Notes: generated by a model from the sequence alone, not told the origin. A stretch of DNA of 15,522 nt from Bacillota bacterium (GCA_023414985.1 JAEZLY010000235.1:1-15522), one strand, 5' to 3'; positions 8,479-15,469 are shown, numbered from the stretch's first letter. Program-made: numbers and translations.

Positions 8479-9135
8479 TTACTTATCACACACCAGAATA
8501 ACCGTACTTCCTGTCTGAAATACCTTTTCAACCTTTTTAAAGCCGGCTTGTAACAATAGCTTCTTCTGGTTCTCTACAGTACAAGGTGTATCATAATGAT
8601 AAAAGCCCCCTGAAATATTCAATTCTCTGCGGATTCTATCAATCTCCGCATAATAGAAATCCTCTTCCTCCTGATTCTCAGCCATATAATCACACTCTAC
8701 ATATCTTCCGCCGGACTTGAGCCCTTCGCAGAGCCTGGTATAAAGACCGAGCTTTTCTGCATGGCTGAAATGATGAAGTGTCATACAGGTTACCGCAGTA
8801 TCAAATTGTTGAAAGCCAAAGTCATACTCAAAGTAGCTCATCTGATGTACTGTGATAGCTTTCCCCTCATACTTATCTTTAAGTTTATTCAGCATCTCTG
8901 CGGACAGATCAATCCCAGTCACTCTCATATCCGGGTTCTTCCTGAAGATCTCTTCCAGCTCCAATCCCGTTCCGACACCTAAATCCACCAGGCGAAGCCC
9001 CTGACGCTTCTCTATGTATTTGCTGATTTCATGATAAGCCTCTTTCGCACCCTGCACCTCGTTCAACATGTGCTCCTCATAATTCCCTATTCTGGCATCA
9101 AAGAAGCTTCCCATCTCCTCTAATATTGCTTTCAT
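8479..9135 (-). CDS. class I SAM-dependent methyltransferase, substrate unknown
   Basis: A 218-residue protein with a Rossmann-type methyltransferase fold. Motif I is LVDLGVGTGLEL (residues 49-60), motif II is GIDLS (74-78), and the motif after strand 4 is FDTAVTCMTLHHFSH (111-125). Later parts (LKSGGRYVECDYMAENQEE, LLLQAGFKKVEKV) match the UbiE/Methyltransf_25-type small-molecule methyltransferases. The substrate cannot be told. The longest frame starts at a GTG at 9168, but GAGGGG (9147-9142) stands 6 bases before the ATG at 9135. MKAILEEMGSFFDARI also looks like a natural N-terminus, so I place the start there. The gene lies between ung and the ilv promoter with no clear terminator on either side. 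Confidence 0.85.
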   Translation of the reverse strand: MKAILEEMGSFFDARIGNYEEHMLNEVQGAKEAYHEISKYIEKRQGLRLVDLGVGTGLELEEIFRKNPDMRVTGIDLSAEMLNKLKDKYEGKAITVHQMSYFEYDFGFQQFDTAVTCMTLHHFSHAEKLGLYTRLCEGLKSGGRYVECDYMAENQEEEDFYYAEIDRIRRELNISGGFYHYDTPCTVENQKKLLLQAGFKKVEKVFQTGSTVILVCDK

Positions 9136-9141
9136 TCTGTT

Positions 9142-9147
9142 CCCCTC
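9142..9147 (-). promoter_or_regulatory. ribosome binding site deciding the methyltransferase start
   Basis: GAGGGG read on the minus strand, 6 bases before the ATG at 9135. A second GGAGGGG farther upstream overlaps the GTG at 9168 and so cannot serve that start. Confidence 0.6.
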
Positions 9148-9350
9148 GTTCCCTGAATTCCCCTCCACAAGATAACTTCAAATTATTCATACAGAATTTC
9201 TGTTATGTAATTTTACTGTTCCTCCTGAACGAGTACGATTCTTCCTGTTTTCCAGCTTAACATAAGCCGCATATGAGGTAAACCTTAAAGTCGATTCATA
9301 ATGATCGAGAAGCCTGGCATACTTACAAACTATGAATTGTCTTATTAAAA

Positions 9351-10028
9351 TCAGTTGATATTCTCTATCTGCCAATCAATCGGATTGATTCCATTCCCTT
9401 GAAGAAATTGATTTGTCCTGCTGAAATGTTTACACCCGAAGAACCCCCGGTAAGCTGATAACGGACTCGGATGGGGTGCCTCGAGAATCAGATGGTTCGG
9501 GTTATTTAACATGGAACGCTTCATCTGTGCAGGTCTTCCCCACAACAGAAATACAATCGGTCGATCCTGTGCATTCACTGCTTGAATTACAGCATCCGTA
9601 AACCGCTCCCAACCCTTTCCCTGATGGGAATTAGCCTGATGTGCCCTGACGGTAAGGACGGTATTCAGAAGCAGTACGCCCTGCTTCGCCCATTTCTCCA
9701 GATACCCGTTGTTCGGGATATAGCAGCCCATATCCTCCCGAAGCTCCTGATAGATATTTACCAGGGAAGGAGGAATCTCTATCTTAGGCTTCACGGAAAA
9801 ACACAAACCGTGGGCCTGTCCTTCGTTATGATAAGGGTCCTGACCAAGGATGACCACCTTCACCTGACTGAGTGGTGTAAAATGAAATGCATTGAAAATA
9901 TCCTCTGCATTAGGATAAATGACGGTTTGGTTATATTCCGTTTTAATAAACTTATATAATTCAGTATAATATGGCTGCCGGAACTCATTTCCGATTGCAT
10001 CCAGCCAATCGTTATTAATTGCCCCCAT
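9351..10028 (-). CDS. ung: uracil-DNA glycosylase, family 1
   Basis: A 225-residue protein, the usual length for bacterial Ung. It removes uracil from DNA as the first step of base excision repair. The water-activating motif GQDPYH contains Asp64 and is followed by AHGLCFSV. LLNTVLTVRAHQANSHQGKGW, at about residues 119-140, is the family's central block, and HPSPLSAYRGFFG holds the catalytic His186. GAGG stands 8 bases before the ATG. The gene lies 80 bases after hisF on the same strand, with a hairpin (10055-10095) between them, so it may or may not share the his message. No missing residues are seen. Confidence 0.97.
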   Translation of the reverse strand: MGAINNDWLDAIGNEFRQPYYTELYKFIKTEYNQTVIYPNAEDIFNAFHFTPLSQVKVVILGQDPYHNEGQAHGLCFSVKPKIEIPPSLVNIYQELREDMGCYIPNNGYLEKWAKQGVLLLNTVLTVRAHQANSHQGKGWERFTDAVIQAVNAQDRPIVFLLWGRPAQMKRSMLNNPNHLILEAPHPSPLSAYRGFFGCKHFSRTNQFLQGNGINPIDWQIENIN

Positions 10029-10054
10029 ATTCTTATCCTCTTTTCATAAACTAA

Positions 10055-10095
10055 GCCGGCTGGTTAGTATGACTGCTCATGCTGATCCATCCGGC
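10055..10095 (-). other. inverted repeat between hisF and ung
   Basis: On the minus strand GCCGGaTGG (10095-10087) pairs with CCAgCCGGC (10063-10055) with one mismatch, and ATGA/TCAT can pair inside the loop. TTAGTTTATG follows, which is a poor U tract. It may be a weak terminator, a processing site or an attenuating hairpin between hisF and ung. Confidence 0.45.
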
Positions 10096-10108
10096 TCTTA
10101 ATCAATAT

Positions 10109-10870
10109 CTACATTCTTACACTGATGCCCTTTTCGCTTAGGTAATGCTTTACTTCCATGATTTCCAGCTCCTTATAGTGGAATAAGGAAGCAGCAAGTG
10201 CAGCATCTGCTTTACCGGTTGTCAAAGCCTCATAAAAATGCTCCATTGTACCGGCGCCACCGGAAGCAATGACAGGAACCGGAACATTCTCTGAGATGGT
10301 TCTGGTTAATTCCAGATCGTAACCATCCTTAGTTCCGTCACAGTCCATACTGGTCAGAAGAATCTCACCGGCACCAAGCTCACAGGCTTTTCTCGCCCAT
10401 TCTACCGCATCTATACCCATATCGACACGACCGCCATTCTTATAGATGTTCCAGCCGGAGCCATCCGGTCTTCTTTTCGCATCGATTGCAAGAACGACAC
10501 ACTGGCTTCCGAATTTATCCGCAGCCTCACTGATTAAGGTAGGATTTAGGATCGCCGCCGTATTCACAGCAATCTTATCCGCTCCTTCCCGGAGGATTAC
10601 CTTAAAATCCTCAACGGTCCGAATACCGCCTCCGACAGTAAAGGGAATGAATACAGTCTCTGCTACTCGTCTGACCATATCCATCTTGATCGTTCTTGCG
10701 TCAGAGGATGCCGTAATATCCAGAAATACAAGTTCGTCTGCTCCTGCCTTATCATAAGCTGCTCCAACCTCAACCGGGTCTCCCGCATCTCTCAAATTAA
10801 CAAAATTAATTCCTTTCACTACCCTTCCGTTATGTACATCCAAGCATGGAATAATTCTTTTCGTCAGCAT
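10109..10870 (-). CDS. hisF: imidazole glycerol phosphate synthase, cyclase subunit
   Basis: A 253-residue TIM-barrel protein of normal HisF length. It uses ammonia from HisH to convert PRFAR to imidazole glycerol phosphate and AICAR in histidine synthesis. The two catalytic aspartates are in place: Asp11 in IIPCLDVHNGRVVKG and Asp130 in VVLAIDAKRR. The phosphate-binding segments FTVGGGIRTVEDF, DGTKDGYDLELTR and VIASGGAGTMEHF are also intact. GGGAG lies 7 bases before the ATG. It follows hisH by 42 bases. The sequence is the canonical histidine enzyme rather than the divergent HisF-like proteins found in surface-sugar clusters. No other his genes are in the window. Confidence 0.97.
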   Translation of the reverse strand: MLTKRIIPCLDVHNGRVVKGINFVNLRDAGDPVEVGAAYDKAGADELVFLDITASSDARTIKMDMVRRVAETVFIPFTVGGGIRTVEDFKVILREGADKIAVNTAAILNPTLISEAADKFGSQCVVLAIDAKRRPDGSGWNIYKNGGRVDMGIDAVEWARKACELGAGEILLTSMDCDGTKDGYDLELTRTISENVPVPVIASGGAGTMEHFYEALTTGKADAALAASLFHYKELEIMEVKHYLSEKGISVRM

Positions 10871-10912
10871 ACTCTCTCTCCCATCACAGTATATTGATCT
10901 TCTGTCCCATTA

Positions 10913-11518
10913 TTACAGACTCGCAAAGTTCTTCAGGATTTTCAGTCCCACCTCACCGCATTTTTCCGGGTGAAATTGGCAACCGAAGATATTATCTTTC
11001 TCCACAGATGCATCAATCAGTGTGCTGTAATGGGTCGTAGCTGCAATATCACAGCGGTTCTTTGCTTTTAAATAGTAGGAATGAACAAAGTATACATAAG
11101 AATCCTGTGAAATCCCGTTGTACAGCTTTGATCCCTCCCTGATGGTAAGAGAATTCCACCCCATATGAGGTATCTTAATCCCCGGATTGTCAGGAATGCG
11201 AAGAATCTCTCCTTCCAGGATGGATAAGCCTTCTATGCCTCCGCCTTCTTCACTGTGTTCAAAAAGCATCTGCATCCCAAGACATATACCCAGAAACGGA
11301 GTCTTCTTTGCTATGATATCCTTTACTACCTCAACCAAATCATACTGGTGCAGCTTATTCATAGCGTCTCCAAAATGGCCAACGCCCGGAAGAATTACCT
11401 TATCCGCATTCAGCAATTGCTGTTTGTCTCTGGTGATGATTACCTCTTCCCCCAACTGAAGCAGTGCCTTCTCCACACTCTTCAGATTGCCTGCATCATA
11501 ATCAATGATTGCGATCAT
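10913..11518 (-). CDS. hisH: imidazole glycerol phosphate synthase, glutaminase subunit
   Basis: A 201-residue class I glutamine amidotransferase of normal HisH length. It hydrolyses glutamine and passes ammonia to HisF. The catalytic triad is visible: Cys79 in FLGICLGMQ, His183 and Glu185 in CQFHPEKCGEVGL. Other HisH landmarks are LPGVGHFGDAM, IPHMGWNSL and YFVHSYYL. The residue after EK is Cys187, where many homologues have Ser, a minor change. AAGGA lies about 10 bases before the ATG, a slightly long spacing. The gene begins 26 bases after the zinc-ribbon gene ends and is followed by hisF, so these three are probably cotranscribed. Confidence 0.97.
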   Translation of the reverse strand: MIAIIDYDAGNLKSVEKALLQLGEEVIITRDKQQLLNADKVILPGVGHFGDAMNKLHQYDLVEVVKDIIAKKTPFLGICLGMQMLFEHSEEGGGIEGLSILEGEILRIPDNPGIKIPHMGWNSLTIREGSKLYNGISQDSYVYFVHSYYLKAKNRCDIAATTHYSTLIDASVEKDNIFGCQFHPEKCGEVGLKILKNFASL

Positions 11519-11544
11519 AGTTACTCATTCCTTTACTTTAGGAT

Positions 11545-13587
11545 TTATTTATTCATTTTTTCAAACACAACATCATATACTGCAAGGCTGTAATCCTTCA
11601 TGCTTGGAATGGTGTTCAGCCTCACAGCCTCCTCCTCAGTCAGATTAAACTTTTTATTCAGCTCGGCCAGAATCTGTTCTCTGACATAGTTCAAATCCGA
11701 TTCTACCCCCAGCATCCTGGCAAGTTCAATGTATTTATCATATCTCTTCAGACCCTTTAATAAAGAATCCAGTGCCTGCGGATATTCTCTAATATTATAA
11801 TAATTATTGTAAGAATTCAACTGCTTATTTACAAACATGACTGTTGCAATCTTTTCATACAATTCCAGATCCTCATCCTTCAGCTCAACACCATAGACCT
11901 CGTAATAAGCTTCCGTATACTTCTGCTTTGAAAAATAATCTTCTGCGTGTTGAATATTCAAGGTATAGGACATGATATTCGTACCAAGAATCAGAATTGA
12001 GGCTAACGCACCGAAAAAGATAAATACGATGGCAGCTCCCATGCGGTTAATCCTTCCGGGATCTTCATTGATCTCATCGATTACCTCGATGGCTTGCTTT
12101 GCTTTTTTCTTTTCTGCCTTCGCTTTCTTCTTCTCTGCTTTCTTATCAACCGGTGCCGGTTCTTCCTCAGTATCTTTTCCGGGTTTTCTGCCCTGGCCGC
12201 CTGCATCTTCCGCTGCAGGTGCATCGGTACCCTTTTTACCCTTTTTCTTGCCCTTTTCCTTCTTGGGCTTTTCGCCCGGAACTCCGGTATCCTCTGCTTC
12301 CTTCTGTTTCATCTCCTCAGCAAAATGTGCTGCGGTCTTCCCATCCTTTACATTGCCAAATAATCTCTGAAACAAATTGCCTGTGGGCTTTTCTTTCTTT
12401 CCCTTAGCTTTTTTATTTTTTTTCTGCTTTGTTTTTTTGCCTCTCCCTGCTTTCGAAGCTCCCTCTTTTATATCAGAATTAGCTTCATCCGAATCAAAAT
12501 CTTTTAATGATGAAACTGCGGTAAGTGCATCGGAAAATACTTCTCCGATGTCTCCCGGCATATTCTCAATATTAATATCTTTATCAGGATTATTTACGAA
12601 ATGATTGATGGCTTTTAAATCATCCGACATAGGATCATCTCCTGATATCTGGTTAAGTAGCTCCAGAAAATCAGTATCCTCCGAGTCTAATGCCTCAAGA
12701 CCGTGATCCTCCGCAGTATGATTAAATTCCTCTATGGGTTCCTCCTCTGAAAAGGTGTGAAACATGTCCTCATCCGGAGAATTGATATTCTCTGACAGAG
12801 AAGGTTCAGTATCTGTATGTACGATATCTTGTTTCTTTTCTTCCACAACATTTGGATCCGATTGATCAAGACTATTCAGCAATTCGTCTAAGTCCAGGTC
12901 CAGTCCGGTATCCTCCGGCAATTCTTCGATCTCCTGAGGTATGATATTATCCTCAACCATTGACAGATGTGGCTCTTCCTCCTCTAATACTCCGCTGAAG
13001 AACTCCCCGGCATCCTCCGAAGTCATATCATTCGGTTCAGAGAAATCTTCAATGGTCTCCTCCGGCTCGTCTAAGGCTATTGACATATCTTGGTCTAAAG
13101 TTGTGGCTGTCTCAGCTTCCGTCTCTGCTATCACTGCCTCTTCATTTGAATCTGCACCGGAAAGCAGCTGGGATACCTCTTCCCCAAATAAATCCTCGTC
13201 ACTGATGATGATATCACTGTCCATGTCCTTTAAATCATCATCAAAACTAATCGGATCAAAATCCTCAATATCACTAAAATCAACCCTGAATAAATCGTCA
13301 TTTTCCAGCCCGGATTCTAATTGTTCCTCTGATCTACCAGTCGTTTCCGACTTAGAAGACTTCTTATTATCCGAAGTTTTTCTGACATTCTCTGCAGGGT
13401 TGTCGTGATTGCTTTCTTTATTCTTTTTCTTATAAACAGTTTCAACAGGTTCAGATGTATTTTTGACCGAATTTAACAGACTGTCCAAATAAGATTCATT
13501 TAATTTCCCATTCTTCTTATTCTGACAGTCCTGGCAATATTCTGCACCATCAGGTATATCGGTTTTGCATAATTTACATTTTGCCAT
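11545..13587 (-). CDS. zinc-ribbon, acidic, single-pass membrane protein of unknown function
   Basis: A 680-residue protein I cannot assign to a functional family. Cys4, Cys7, Cys18 and Cys21 form a short N-terminal zinc ribbon (CKLC...CQDC). Residues about 45-375 are low-complexity and strongly acidic, probably disordered, with a recurring leucine motif (YLDSLLN, VSQLLSG, LDELLNS, FLELLNQ). Residues about 378-500 are lysine-rich (KKTKQKKNKKAKGKK, KKAEKKKAKAEKKKAKQ). One membrane helix follows at about 516-540 (MGAAIVFIFFGALASILILG). The final 140 residues are helical and look TPR-like (AEDYFSKQKYTEAYYEV, YPQALDSLLKGLKRYDKYIEL). By the positive-inside rule the long N-terminal part is cytosolic and the C-terminal domain lies outside. 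GGACGG, a weak ribosome binding site, stands 7 bases before the ATG. It sits between cheW and hisH. Confidence 0.85.
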   Translation of the reverse strand: MAKCKLCKTDIPDGAEYCQDCQNKKNGKLNESYLDSLLNSVKNTSEPVETVYKKKNKESNHDNPAENVRKTSDNKKSSKSETTGRSEEQLESGLENDDLFRVDFSDIEDFDPISFDDDLKDMDSDIIISDEDLFGEEVSQLLSGADSNEEAVIAETEAETATTLDQDMSIALDEPEETIEDFSEPNDMTSEDAGEFFSGVLEEEEPHLSMVEDNIIPQEIEELPEDTGLDLDLDELLNSLDQSDPNVVEEKKQDIVHTDTEPSLSENINSPDEDMFHTFSEEEPIEEFNHTAEDHGLEALDSEDTDFLELLNQISGDDPMSDDLKAINHFVNNPDKDINIENMPGDIGEVFSDALTAVSSLKDFDSDEANSDIKEGASKAGRGKKTKQKKNKKAKGKKEKPTGNLFQRLFGNVKDGKTAAHFAEEMKQKEAEDTGVPGEKPKKEKGKKKGKKGTDAPAAEDAGGQGRKPGKDTEEEPAPVDKKAEKKKAKAEKKKAKQAIEVIDEINEDPGRINRMGAAIVFIFFGALASILILGTNIMSYTLNIQHAEDYFSKQKYTEAYYEVYGVELKDEDLELYEKIATVMFVNKQLNSYNNYYNIREYPQALDSLLKGLKRYDKYIELARMLGVESDLNYVREQILAELNKKFNLTEEEAVRLNTIPSMKDYSLAVYDVVFEKMNK

Positions 13588-13698
13588 TCAAGCACCGTCC
13601 AATATATTCGTAAATTGATATATATAATCTCTTTCACAACTCATAACGCAATATAATACAATAAGACTATATATATTTCGGATATATCTGCGAATATC

Positions 13699-14178
13699 TT
13701 AACCCACGTTAACCTGCGGATTGATATCATTTATTATTTTTCTTAATTCTACAACTTCAATTTTTCTTTCTTCGCGAGCCAGGATACCTAATACTGCCCC
13801 TTTGACCGTCGTACTGAGCTTCTTACCCGGCTTGGTAATATCAGTAGTCATAACTCTGTGTATCCCTTTCACGCTATCAACATGAAATGCAGTATTAAGA
13901 TTTGCAATACTCGTAACAATCAGCATCTCTGTCTTTATTTCATCCGCTTCCGTAAGCTTTAGGCTTTGGGCAAAATTCACAATCGGAATAAGAAAATCTC
14001 TGGGTTTTATAATACCCTCTATATTGGGATGAGCATTTGGTATTGGTAAAGACTTTTTCTGATAGGGTAGAATCTCTCTAATGTCGTTCACATCTACACC
14101 GTATGAATTTCCGCCTGCCCTGAACTCCAAAATCTCTATTTCCTTCGCTACCCCGCTTCCTAGTATGTCTTTCTCCAT
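13699..14178 (-). CDS. CheW-domain protein, stand-alone
   Basis: A 159-residue protein made of a single CheW domain (EILEFRAGGNSYGVDVNDIREIL, LPIPNAHPNIEGIIKPR, LIPIVNFAQSL, GIHRVM). CheW couples chemoreceptors to the kinase CheA in the cytosol. The first half also resembles the CheW part of CheV, but no receiver domain follows before the stop at 13699. The IEGIIKPRDFLIPIVN segment differs slightly from the usual IxGVINLRGxIIPVID. Two in-frame ATGs exist; GGAGG at 14186-14190 is 7 bases from the ATG at 14178 and 1 base from that at 14184, so 14178 is preferred. The gene has its own promoter (14246-14274). No cheA, receptor or flagellar gene is in the window, so its partner is unknown. I give no gene symbol because several CheW paralogues are usual in this group. 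Confidence 0.87.
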   Translation of the reverse strand: MEKDILGSGVAKEIEILEFRAGGNSYGVDVNDIREILPYQKKSLPIPNAHPNIEGIIKPRDFLIPIVNFAQSLKLTEADEIKTEMLIVTSIANLNTAFHVDSVKGIHRVMTTDITKPGKKLSTTVKGAVLGILAREERKIEVVELRKIINDINPQVNVG

Positions 14179-14185
14179 ACTCATA

Positions 14186-14190
14186 CCTCC
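14186..14190 (-). promoter_or_regulatory. ribosome binding site deciding the CheW-protein start
   Basis: GGAGG on the minus strand, with a 7-base spacer to the ATG at 14178 and a 1-base spacer to the ATG at 14184. The shorter product (MEKDILGSG...) is favoured. Confidence 0.75.
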
Positions 14191-14245
14191 ATATCATTCG
14201 TTTGAGTGATCCAATGTTTATCAAACCCCTTAAAGGTTTATTTAT

Positions 14246-14274
14246 ATTATAGTGTTAAAGTGATGTTTTGTAAA
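14246..14274 (-). promoter_or_regulatory. sigma-A-type promoter of the CheW gene
   Basis: On the minus strand TTTACA (14274-14269), a 17-base spacer and a perfect TATAAT (14251-14246). Initiation is expected near 14239, where an imperfect palindrome (AAACC...GGTTT, 14223-14239) begins. It is a vegetative promoter rather than a flagellar sigma-D one. Confidence 0.8.
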
Positions 14275-14314
14275 GTGCGCAAATGGTTGGAGACCTTTCA
14301 CTCATGATATTTCG

Positions 14315-15127
14315 CTATCTGTATTGCTCAGGAACGGTCTCTTCCTCATAATGATTAATCAGATATTGCAGATGCTTTGCCAAATCCTCTCCCTTCAATA
14401 TGTCCCCATGACTCGGAAGTGCCATGGAAGGGTATAAATTCTTCAGCTTTAATACGGACTTTCCGGATGCAACCCAATCCTGTGTCAGATACGCAGGTGG
14501 ACCTTTTACATCATCGATACCACTAATAACCGACAGTAAAGATTCCTGCTTTGTCGTTGTAAAGGCATCCCCAACGATCAACACTTTATCGGTATCCCTA
14601 AAAAACGAGACATGACCTTCACAGTGTCCGGGGGTATGAATCCACTCCCATCCCTCCATGACCGATATCCTTCCCTCCGGTTCCAGCGCAGTAATTCGGC
14701 TGCCCAAATCAATACCGCTATTGGGGAAGACTGAGGACATCTTTGCAATTAATCCCTCGTCAGCGGATGGATCTCCTTTCGGATAATCCTTCCGCCCTGT
14801 CAAATAAGGCAGCTCAAGCTCATGAGCATACACCTTCATGTTCCAGGTATCGGCTAACTTTTGTACAGATCCGATATGATCAAAATGCCCATGTGTCAGC
14901 AGGATGGCTTTGGGTCTGCTGTTCTCTCCAAAATATTCTTTTGCAGTGGTAAGAATAAAGTCATAGGAGTTCTCAAGTCCCGTATCAATCAACACCCAAT
15001 TCGTACTGTTGCTCATTCGCACCATATATGCCTTCACTATGGTAAAATCCAGCATAATGATATCGGTTGTAATCTGTTTCGCCGAAGTTGTCAATTTGGA
15101 TAAACCCTTTACGATTTCGTATATCAT
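14315..15127 (-). CDS. MBL-fold metallo-hydrolase
   Basis: A 270-residue protein with the metallo-beta-lactamase fold. The metal-binding signature HGHFDH gives His79, His81, Asp83 and His84. His168 (HTPGHCEGH), Asp187 (GDAF) and His240 (LPSHG) complete the usual two-metal site. Its overall form (VLIDTGLENSYDFIL, ILLTHGHFDHIGSV) fits the broad glyoxalase II/RNase Z-like hydrolase group. These include thioester and lactone hydrolases, and the substrate cannot be inferred. GGAGG is 6 bases before the ATG, so the start is well supported. No signal peptide is seen; it should be cytosolic. The gene lies downstream of an rRNA operon but behind that operon's terminator. I could not find a convincing promoter of its own. 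Confidence 0.9.
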   Translation of the reverse strand: MIYEIVKGLSKLTTSAKQITTDIIMLDFTIVKAYMVRMSNSTNWVLIDTGLENSYDFILTTAKEYFGENSRPKAILLTHGHFDHIGSVQKLADTWNMKVYAHELELPYLTGRKDYPKGDPSADEGLIAKMSSVFPNSGIDLGSRITALEPEGRISVMEGWEWIHTPGHCEGHVSFFRDTDKVLIVGDAFTTTKQESLLSVISGIDDVKGPPAYLTQDWVASGKSVLKLKNLYPSMALPSHGDILKGEDLAKHLQYLINHYEEETVPEQYR

Positions 15128-15322
15128 TTGTTTCCTCCAATTAGATGAACATATTTTTGTTTACAGCTAATATTAGTTGCGTTTCTCTATAAATTTATAC
15201 ATTCCTCTAATTGGTCTTTCTGTTATCTTTCTGTTATAGCAAAATACCATCAAGAATGATTCATCCTCTGATTTCAAATGATTTGATACACAAAATTCCC
15301 TGAAAATTTCTTAAATAATTAG
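15128..15322. other. AT-rich intergenic region between the rRNA terminator and the MBL gene
   Basis: No gene is seen here. It holds a 12-base perfect palindrome TATAAATTTATA (15188-15199), an 11-base tandem repeat (15215-15236) and the MBL ribosome binding site. No -35/-10 pair with good spacing was found, so the MBL promoter remains unlocated. Confidence 0.6.
15215..15236. repeat. 11-base perfect tandem duplication
   Basis: TCTTTCTGTTA occurs twice head to tail (15215-15225 and 15226-15236). It lies about 90 bases upstream of the MBL start and could be a paired binding site or a slippage product. Confidence 0.7.
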
Positions 15323-15357
15323 ACAACAAAAAAACTCAAAACATTTCTGTTCTGAGT
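15323..15357 (-). terminator. intrinsic terminator of the rRNA operon
   Basis: On the minus strand ACTCAGAACA (15357-15348) pairs with TGTTTTGAGT (15343-15334) over ten positions, one of them G-U, around a GAAA loop. A seven-T run and TTGT follow. It lies about 115 bases after the 23S 3' end and has the direction expected for the rRNA transcript. Confidence 0.88.
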
Positions 15358-15416
15358 CTATGTTTCCCTTTTTGATTGACTAAAACCTACACTAGAAAAT
15401 GTCATCCAAACATTAA

Positions 15417-15452
15417 ACATTTTATTCAAAATGTAAACATTCTGAAGAATGT
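15417..15452 (-). repeat. two adjacent small hairpins in the 23S rRNA trailer
   Basis: ACATTTT-ATTC-AAAATGT (15417-15434) and ACATTC-TGAA-GAATGT (15437-15452) are perfect inverted repeats placed back to back just after the 23S 3' end. AAACATT also repeats at 15408, 15415 and 15435. They may help in rRNA end processing; this is inference. Confidence 0.6.
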
Positions 15453-15469
15453 CTTAACAAACCATATTA

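Noticed and set aside
9187..9375. 62-codon minus-strand frame overlapping the end of ung, as a gene
   Set aside because: It has no ATG at the start and no ribosome binding site, and its first part is ung sequence read in another frame. The non-overlapping part is kept as a finding only.
11972..12407. Overlapping + strand frames of 89-132 codons opposite the zinc-ribbon gene
   Set aside because: They mirror the lysine- and alanine-rich codons of the real gene, giving Phe/Ser/Pro-rich text without family motifs or ribosome binding sites.
12941..13408. 155-codon + strand Ser-rich frame
   Set aside because: It is the antisense shadow of the Asp/Glu-rich region, whose GAT/GAA codons read as serine and phenylalanine on the other strand.
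10913..14178. CheW, zinc-ribbon protein, HisH and HisF as a new defence or signalling system
   Set aside because: HisH and HisF are canonical metabolic enzymes with all catalytic residues, and nothing in the window has nuclease, helicase or toxin features. Shared direction alone is weak evidence.
15188..15199. TATAAATTTATA palindrome as the -10 box of the MBL promoter
   Set aside because: No -35-like hexamer is found at 16-19 bases upstream on the minus strand.
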